From NCBI GenBank assembly GCA_960531495.1, contig OY482852.1, positions 27,932,121 to 27,996,120 of the forward strand: a stretch of DNA of 64,000 bases, in the 5' to 3' direction. Under the pieces are notes generated by a model. It did no database searches, had not been told where the DNA came from, and saw only the letters and a program-made list of their open reading frames with translations. This stretch comes from Zeus faber. Its lineage: Eukaryota; Chordata; Actinopteri; Zeiformes; Zeidae. The translations under genes and the position numbers were made by a program. How positions within the stretch are numbered: position 1 is the stretch's first letter; every line of letters begins with the position of its first letter. Positions 24,360 through 64,000 of the stretch are shown piece by piece.

Positions 24360-27300
24360 GCCTACTGGCAATTGAAAATTAGATGTTTTATACTTTTAAG
24401 TACTCCTCCTAAAAACATGTTGCTCCTTCGCGCAATGTTGGATCACAAAAGTGCACAGCTGTGTCAACCAGTATCCCGCCAGCACCCCCGACGTCTGCAG
24501 AGCAAGGGCCCACGCAGCTCTCGTTGTAGATGTATTTATTTAATTTATATTATTTTATGACGTTAACTGAATCAAATCGAAATTCCCCCTGCGAGTCCGT
24601 GCCTTACGAAAGAGCAAAGTTCTAAATTAGGCCTTGTAGATCTAATATGAGTGAAGATTCAACAACTGGATTGTTTATTTCTCGCCTCAAATTTGTTCAG
24701 ATAAAGGTTTTTGCTGCACTGATAAGGTGAAATCAGTGAAAGTTTAGGGAGTTAATTCAACTGAACCCGGAAGTAAAGCTCAAACCCCATTGGCTGATGT
24801 CACATCAGCGTTCCCACTGTCGGTGCGAATGCAACCAGAAAAAAAGCCCTTGAAGTTATTTAGTTCTCAGGGGACCTCCCCAGTTCCTAGTTCCTCACAG
24901 GGAGTCACCATAACCGTTCAGTCCGAAAACGCCTTATGTTAAAAGCAATTTACAATCATAGAGCTTTGATTGATATAGTTACTGTATGGAACTGTCCCTC
25001 TCCCATGTAACTGTAGTCCATATAGGTTATGTCTACGTCTCTATATTTCTATGTTTTCAATATCTTTTCATATCTTACCTGGGTGAAAGCTATGGATACA
25101 AGCAAGGAAACATGGATTGTGTTGTTAGAAAGGTTTTCTTATCAATCTTCCTTTAGACCGATCAAGGCTGTTTGCGGTGACACTGTCTTAAGTTCCCGGT
25201 GCTCTTGTACGCTTAAGAGTCATGAAATACTGTAATAATATTGAAATCTGCAAAACGTGGATAAAGCTTGGACTATAGAGCAACCTGCCTGGGACCAGTA
25301 ATGATCCCTGCAAAAGACAAGGTTTAGCTAATCAATAACAAACGATCGAGTATGGACGGATTACATCTCAATGGGACACGGCCAAACGGGCCTCGGATTC
25401 TCAAGTCTGTCTTGACAGTCAAATTGCAAAACACCTACTGTGGCCGACTGTGAATCGACTGCAACCGTTACCATGTGCTATACATCTCAGCTGTAAAGGG
25501 GGTGGGCGTGAGGGGGGGGTGGCACAAATGTCTTACAAATGTAGATTCACTGCACTTGGTAGTTTAACGGCCAAGAGAGATTATGCAGAGTGGCGGCGTG
25601 TGACGCATGCGATGTTTCATTTCGTTTCAGATTCCTTATTCATCCTGGTGGTGTGTGGGCTCGGTGCGATGTGCACCCGACACATTGTCTATTTTTAGGC
25701 GACGGATGTGTTTTGAGTTTTAGAGAAAGATTAATTCCAAATCATCTGTAGGCAGAAATGGATCTTGACTAGGGTAGAAGTGGTTCAAACAGGCTGAGGG
25801 AAGTTTCTGATGAAAGCCAAGGAAGGGAAAAACAATTTTCCGAGCCCTGATTGTTCCGCAGAAAGTCGAGACATACTCCACAGAACTCCTAAGCAATCCA
25901 GCTAGATTCGAGACGTATTAACTCACTGTGTTTTGATTGACTGGTGGAGAGCAGTAGCTGAAGAAAAGAAAGAGTCAGGGGGTTTAGGGAATTTTTTATC
26001 CCCAATGTGAGGTTACATTATGTGCAATTGTGTAATCGTTTATAATAAAATAACTGCTCCAACCTATGGTGAAGTTCAGTCAAAGCTGGGCTATTATTGA
26101 TAATTCCTAATAAACCTTATTTAATATCAGTCAATTTATGTTAATCTACCTCTATATTTAATTATATTAACCGGGGACTTCCTAGACTCATTTCCCGATG
26201 GCAAAGTGTTTTAACTGCTTGTTTAAAACGTTTTCACTACTTTGATCAGAGCAGAAATTATGCTATTAATATATTCAAAGAGTAAAAGGAGAATATTAAA
26301 CTATATGACTCTCCAAGGCCCGGCCCTTGTTGAACGCCAATCGCTGGGCTACCATCAAAAGCATTTCATTATGGGTAAAGCGTGAACACAGTCAAGTTAC
26401 ATACACTTGCGAATGGACATTAAAAAAACACCAGGTCACCTGAGGTTACAGCCCCTGCGGTATCGCCGAGTTTACACCACAATTATAACTCGTCAATTAA
26501 AGGATGAATGCAAGAAAGAAAACTAAATGGATCCGTGTTTCGGAGTTTCAAAAGCTACTAAAAAGTAACTTTCAGGTTCTGCTGCATCAACTTGAAGTAC
26601 CCATCCCAACGGTGAGGGAGTGGCCTCAAGTGGCTTTGGATAAATTGTGCAAAGCAATCGGGGGGGCTACCATTTGTCAAATGACATCCCACAACATTGC
26701 TGACTCATAAAAGCAGACACATGAATGAATGAATGAATGAATTAATTAATTAATTGATTTTGCTTAGTGGTCAGCAAGTGACCAGCCCAGCTACCAAATT
26801 GGCCGTTTGCTATGATGGGAGATGAGCAATTTGTTGGGTCAACTGCAAAACGGCCAATTCAACATGATTATGTGAAGCCCTTGAGTGAACAAGACACGGG
26901 CTCCATCTGTGATGATGCCGTCCTTGGGCGCAGAAGGAGCCAAGACAACATTTGAAAGGCGCTACTGGTGTCTTTTTTTGTTTCGTTACATCTATCTATA
27001 GCAAAGGCGCTGTAAGTCTCTGTTAGGCCTATGAGGAAATGCTTTCTACATCACCACTGTCTTGGAAAACTACGCTCTGTAAGTCTTCAGAGTAACTTCA
27101 ATGGAAAATCCCCCCGGCAAATATTTTTAATCCATAAATAAATCCTTGGCTTAAGCTTTAAAGTATATACTTAACCTGAGTGGTACATCAAACCCGTTCC
27201 AGTCATTTCGCTGCCTGCTATTTGATTTCCACGGTGCGTGCACATGCCTTCTCCTTACCATATTTTCTCATTTCTCCTGCATTCGCCGGCTCATAATTTC

Positions 27301-28240
27301 TTCTCCTTTCATTCCTGCCATTTGGTTTCTTCCATTCTGTTGTATGATTGCAATCTGTCACATCCTTATGATGCCAAGTTGCCAAGTCTATGGCAAATAT
27401 CCATCCATTTCAACAAAGAGTCGATCATACAGGGAGAGTTGGAGACTCGCGGTGCCTCCCCCCCACCCCCACCTCCACCGAATCAGGACTTTCTCTCATT
27501 TCCAATGCTCCATAAATATTTCATGTCACTGCATCTCCCTGTCGTACACAGATGTTTGAAGTTCGTCTGTGGGATCCTCATTGGTCTGACTGATTTAAAA
27601 TCTTTGTCGGGATCAATTGTGTTGGAGTTTCACAGAGCCTCAAACACTGATAGAATATCATTCAGTGACTTGCTGCTGATCTGCAGTAGGTCCTACAATA
27701 TGCGTTGCTACTGCAACACAGAATCTCCCATTATTTATATTGCATAAACACATCAACACATACTGCACTGTTTTATATTGAGGGGCTAAGTGCCAGGGTG
27801 TCGGTCATCCAATACTTTATAAATTCGATTTTAAATGCTTCAAGCTCTTGAGTGTGTGAACAGTCTGCTGGCTTTATGAAACCTCAATTTAAAACACTAT
27901 GTACTGTGTACTCAGATACAGCACCCACTCACTATCAATGTTCTTTTATCAATAACAGACAGTGGCCAACATGGAGGGTCACTAGAGTTAATATTTTATA
28001 TATAAATTAAGGATTTATACATTTCAGATAAAGAAAAAATACAAAACATTTTTATTTGATCTTACGTGACATTTACATGTGAAAATGTACACAACATATT
28101 CAATAACTTACAAATGCTTTATTTGCATAAAAATAGATAGATCTCTTTACAAAAGTGTTTTCATATGTACATATACATATATACTGTTTTAATTTATTTT
28201 TGAACGGGATAGCCACTGAGTGGTGCATTTAAGAAGGTAC
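24360..28240. other. Intergenic stretch without recognised genes
   Basis: No gene seen. 26721-26760 is a short GAAT/TTAA repeat. The 169-codon open frame at 27238-27747 has no recognisable domain and is probably chance. Confidence 0.35.
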
Positions 28241-28247
28241 AGGTTAA

Positions 28248-28931
28248 AGGTACAATATGTAACTTTTCCGCATTAAAATGACCTACGTTGTATATTTTGT
28301 GGAGTTATGTACTTACATTATCCCAAAGGTTTCCGATAGTTGTCAAACCCACAGAAATTTGTAATTTTAACATAGGTAACGATCTGTTAGGTAGCCTGTC
28401 AATTGCGTCATATCCCCTTTACGGCGCATTGGCCTTTGAATCGTACGTCAACGTCGGCAAGTTAAGCAAACGGGGGAGCTGCGGTTTTCCAGGATAAAAA
28501 TCACTGTAATGTTTGCATTACTCAACCTGAAATATAATTTTTTCTTTTTTTTTTATCCATTAAAACCGCAGCTCCCCCGTGAACTTGTATTTGTTTACCG
28601 TCCAATCTTGCCTGTTCCAATATGGCAGCGTTGACTTATTGCAGTAACAGGCCGAAGCAGTCAATGTGGCCTCTTTGAGCTAAAGTTAGCCAGCAATTGT
28701 ATTGTACTATTGTTTGTGTTGCTCTACTATAACTCTATTAAGTATTGTTGAATGTAGCACAAATATTTATTGCCGTTTGCTGCGCATTCTGTCTCCATAA
28801 AGCACAAATGTACGGGTATGTGTACAACAACTCTCATGATCCCACGCTACTTCACGGCTTCATCAAACTCCGTCGTTTGTCGTTGTTTTGATTGAGAGAC
28901 CCCTCGCGGGCAGAAATTACATATTGTACCT
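28248..28931. mobile_element. Non-autonomous piggyBac-type element (MITE) with TTAA target duplication
   Basis: A 15-bp inverted repeat AGGTACAATATGTAA (28248-28262) is matched exactly by TTACATATTGTACCT (28917-28931). Each end is flanked by TTAA (28244-28247 and 28932-28935), the piggyBac target. The 684-bp body has no transposase. It contains a second inverted repeat: GGGGGAGCTGCGGTTTT near 28470-28487 against AAAACCGCAGCTCCCCC near 28562-28579. Confidence 0.8.
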
Positions 28932-30404
28932 TTAATCTCTTGCCAGGTCGAGGCGCAAGATCCTCTTTGTAGCATCTTGGACTTAATTCTTCTCAATACG
29001 AAATGTGAACTTGCAAAATATATTACATATTGATTACCACGAGAAATCGGAGAGAAAAGAAAACGCCATTGGGTATCAAAACTGTATAAATGTACAAAAT
29101 GTAACAGCTGTGACGGGAATAAACATAGTGGTGCGAGGAACTCGAGCAGCAGTTGCTATACTGGAACACTTTTGGCCGACATGCAGAATTACGAGCTGCT
29201 TTTTCGAGGCGCTTCCCCTCCGTCGCTTAAGCGGCACGGGCGGACATCCTCTGGGTTCAGTCCTCATCGTCGCTGTGGATACACTGACGCACATTAATTG
29301 CTAATAAAATAAATGTCATGTCTTCCTTAAAATGGTATGCCCATACAGTTTTCAAGGCACTGCAATAATAGAAATGCGATGAATGGAATCTGGGACGTCA
29401 TCATTTCAGCGATGATGACGCCGCCGGTGGCTCCGGGCGTTAAGTGTGCAAATCTTGTGTGTTGTCTCCTGTACATGTGTGCCAATAGAAGCTGAAATGT
29501 GCAGCGAGAAAAGCAAGAAAACTGCGCCCATTGGCTTCTGCGCTGTTTCAAAGAACATTTTGTACAAAAAATAAAAATAAATTTGTTGCACTCCAAGGGT
29601 GGGGGGGTCTCTCTCGCTGTGCCTATGACATAAAGACAATGCATGTTCATTCCTAGTGACAAAAACTCAAACAAAAAACCCAGTACAAACCTTAACCAGG
29701 TCCTTCAGTGTGGCCTGGCTGAATTAGCCTTTGCTCCAAATTTGAACCATTCTCCAATTAAAAATGTATGCTGTGATCAGCCCCCTGCTCCAATCCTTCA
29801 ATATTATTGTGTTGCTGTGGCGTTCTGCCGCAGCTCTGCATGGAGCGGAAATCCTTGAAACCCAAATCTTTCTAATTTCATAAATTATGGTGAAGACGGG
29901 ATGCCACCTCAAGCTAAAAAAAATTAAATTAAAATGACTGTTGAACTGTGTTACAGCTCAAATTTGCACTGAAATTCATTGTGCACACTGTGACGATAAA
30001 CCTCTGACCTACTGTGATGATAAACCCCTGACCTAGGAAATTACAGAACGGTAATAATAATAAATAAAAGGAAAAAAAAAATAGATATATATATACACAA
30101 TAACCTTTATACTGCACTTAGTAATTAAATCCCGGCTATGGGTTTCGCCTGTGGGAGATAATATCCATAAAGAGGTATAATTGACCAAAGAACATTAAAC
30201 ATACAATGTGCCTGCATAATCTCTTCTCCGGGTCCCAGAATTCCTCCAAACACCCCTAGTGTGGACTCCACACATCACATCGACCTGCTTACACCAACCT
30301 CCCCTCCTCAATTCGTTACAAATGGGGAAAATGAAGAATTTCAAAAGTAAGCAGAACAAACAGGGTGGCAAAGAGAAAAAGAAAAAAATATAACATTTAA
30401 ATGT

Positions 30405-30410
30405 TTTATT
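30405..30410 (-). promoter_or_regulatory. Candidate polyadenylation signal of the CSMD gene
   Basis: AATAAA on the minus strand about 420 bases after the stop codon, followed 15-35 bases later by a T-rich stretch. It would give a short 3' UTR. CSMD transcripts often have longer ones, and other AATAAA sites exist further left, so this is only a candidate. Confidence 0.3.
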
Positions 30411-30829
30411 TTGGCATTGTGAAGTCACACGTCCCACCGGCCTGGAACGACTAGAGCATAAATTACTCTCTTTATCCGGCGGATAATATACGCCGGGAGG
30501 CTTGGTATTTTCCTATTTTTTTAAATAAAGCCAACACTCACAGAGTGTAAAGAAAGGAGCGAATCTCTTCACTGAACTGCGGGAAGATCTAAAAAAGAAA
30601 CCTAAGGGGAACACGCATTTCTCCCCTATACCTCCTCCACTGCCGCAGCTGAAGCAGATAGTGTGCTTTAAGCTTCTGACCAGTGTCCGTGTGTGCCGTC
30701 AGAAACACATATTTATCCTGCATGTATGTATGAATGCATGTGGGTTTTCACTATCTCTGCCTCTGTCTCTCTCATTATCTTTCTCCCTCCCTCTCGCTCT
30801 CTCTGGCTCTCTCTCCTGCTTGGTAGACA

Positions 30830-62553
<31,724 letters not shown>

Positions 62554-62943
62554 CTTTTTGGGGACGAAGGCGACAAAAGAAGAAAAAAGTTGAATGCGTG
62601 ATATGTACTGCAATTGCATTTGAGGATACACGCTTGATGCGAGGTCTTTCGATAACGCCTATGGTCCGTGGTTCGCTAGGGTCTCCCGTGAGGGATTATC
62701 TGAGATAACATCTATGTACTAAAGTCATTGCCTTTGTTTGCTTTTTAACTGTAAATTTTGTGTAAAGTGGTATTTCAAAGCGAGGCCCAGGAACCGTCGC
62801 GGGATGTTCTGGCTGTGCTGACTGATGCTCCTGGCTGTCTCACTCAGGGGCTCTTCAGTTATGACAAAGATGGGAAATGGAAGCTGACAGAGCCTGCTGT
62901 CTCTGTAGCTCTAACTATGTGTGTGTGGAGGGGTGGTGCAAAT

Positions 62944-63013
<70 letters not shown>

Positions 63014-64000
63014 TTGTTGTATGCCGGTCCTGAAAGTCATTTTGGCTGGTAAACAGTAAGACACATCACACCCAAAAGCATTAGCTTGAATTACACATCA
63101 CCCTTGGCTCCATACTTGCAGCCGGCATAAATAAAAGACAGCTGATGAAAATTTCAATCGGAATCAATTAAAAATATCTCAGAGAGCGTCTGGGAAAAGC
63201 ATTCCGACTTGAAGGGGGGGAGGGGAAAAAAAGAAAGCGCGAGAGATAGAGAAAAAAAGAAAAATAGAGAATGGTTGCATCTTTCCACAGCAGTTAGTCT
63301 GCTGCAGCACTATGTGGAGAAGCTGGCAATTGCATCGCATCCAAACGGGTGCCCGCGTTCCCTCATCGGTGCACTGTTCAAAGTGTCGCATCATGTGATC
63401 TTCTCCTGCCCTCCTCCTGTCTCCTCCCCTCCTCGTTTCCCCGCCTTCCCACATGGGCTGGGGTGCAACGAGTGGTGGAGGGGGGAGGGCGGCTCGCCAG
63501 CAGCTTGAACAGACAGTCGAAAGTACGAAGAAAATGAACCCCGCAATAAGCCCCTCCGTACAGCAGCAAGGGAGGGTTGAGAAAGAGATGAAGGCTACGA
63601 GACGAGAGTTTAAAAGAAAAATACAAGAAGGAACAATGAAGAAGTGGTTTCCTTTATGAAGTGGGCCCACCCTGCATCCCCCAAGTTTTTTATCCCACTC
63701 TTTTCTGGTCGGTTTTCAGGGTCTTTTAAGGCAGGGAGCTACCGCTGCCTCCGCCCCTCTTACATAATGGCGACCATGACTCAACAGTTTAGCAGGTGAA
63801 TAACTGCAAATAGATAAATATATTGATGTGTATGAATAAAAACCTTTGAAGAAGGCTGCCGTGTGACTTTGATCCGGTAACCTGTGTGATCAATAACCCG
63901 TAAACTGTGAAAACGATCGCCTCCCTAATGGAGGTGTAATGAGCCAATCTTGGCAAACTCAGCGTAGGGGTCTCTGAATCTACCCACTGGAAAAAAGGAA
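62554..64000. other. CSMD intron at the right edge, no exon found
   Basis: I searched the minus strand for further sushi or CUB exons (CGDPG, TWSG, paired Cys) and found none. The next upstream exon must lie beyond 64000. Confidence 0.6.
62945..63012. repeat. (TG)34 microsatellite
   Basis: 68 nt of TG, about 390 bases upstream (in transcript sense) of the sushi exon at 62553. Confidence 0.97.

Noticed and set aside
27238-27747. 169-codon open frame on the plus strand
   Set aside because: Low-complexity start, no recognisable motif, no splice or codon evidence. Probably chance in an AT-rich region.
63179-63670. 163-codon minus-strand frame
   Set aside because: No sushi or CUB features, no matching splice sites, low-complexity Phe/Ser/Pro stretches.

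Overview
The window is teleost fish genomic DNA, most likely from a percomorph. The evidence is two multi-exon vertebrate genes with fish-sized introns, very dense CA/GT, TA and GATA microsatellites, and a fish-typical repeat load: Maui/L2-like LINEs, several Tc1/mariner lineages, tRNA-derived SINEs, a piggyBac-type MITE and small LTR fossils. I found no bacterial-style operon, CRISPR array, rRNA or functional tRNA gene.

Left part (about 1-10.3 kb): a minus-strand gene of the TMBIM/lifeguard (Bax-inhibitor-1-like) family. Nine coding exons join in frame and give 249 residues: a proline-rich N-terminus with PPxY motifs, then six membrane segments. The last coding exon or exons lie left of the window. 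A likely 5' non-coding exon ends at 10149. Its introns hold a tRNA-derived SINE and a 2.6-kb Maui/L2-like LINE, both antisense to the gene.

Middle (about 10.3-30.4 kb): intergenic DNA with no convincing gene. It holds a 237-bp GATA array, a Tc1 transposase fragment, an L2-like LINE interrupted by a SINE, a perfect 26-bp hairpin, a multimer matching the IRF-binding hexamer, possible ends of a DNA transposon, and a 684-bp piggyBac-type MITE flanked by TTAA.

Right part (30.4 kb to the end): the 3' end of a CSMD gene (CUB and Sushi multiple domains, csmd2 or csmd3) on the minus strand. Twelve exons join in perfect phase and give the last 540 residues: five sushi domains, a conserved juxtamembrane region, one transmembrane helix and a cytoplasmic tail with an NPxY motif and a C-terminal TMV. 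The gene continues beyond the right edge. Its introns carry a DD37E (TRT-like) Tc1 element, two other Tc1 fragments, LTR fossils (one solo LTR with a 5-bp target duplication, one LTR plus primer-binding site, one inverted pair), LINE and SINE pieces, and long CA/GT tracts.

The most interesting signal is that long CA/UG microsatellites sit directly against CSMD splice sites. The strongest case is a (GT)56 tract filling the space where the polypyrimidine tract of one 112-nt sushi exon should be. The two genes lie in the same orientation; nothing in the sequence says they work together.
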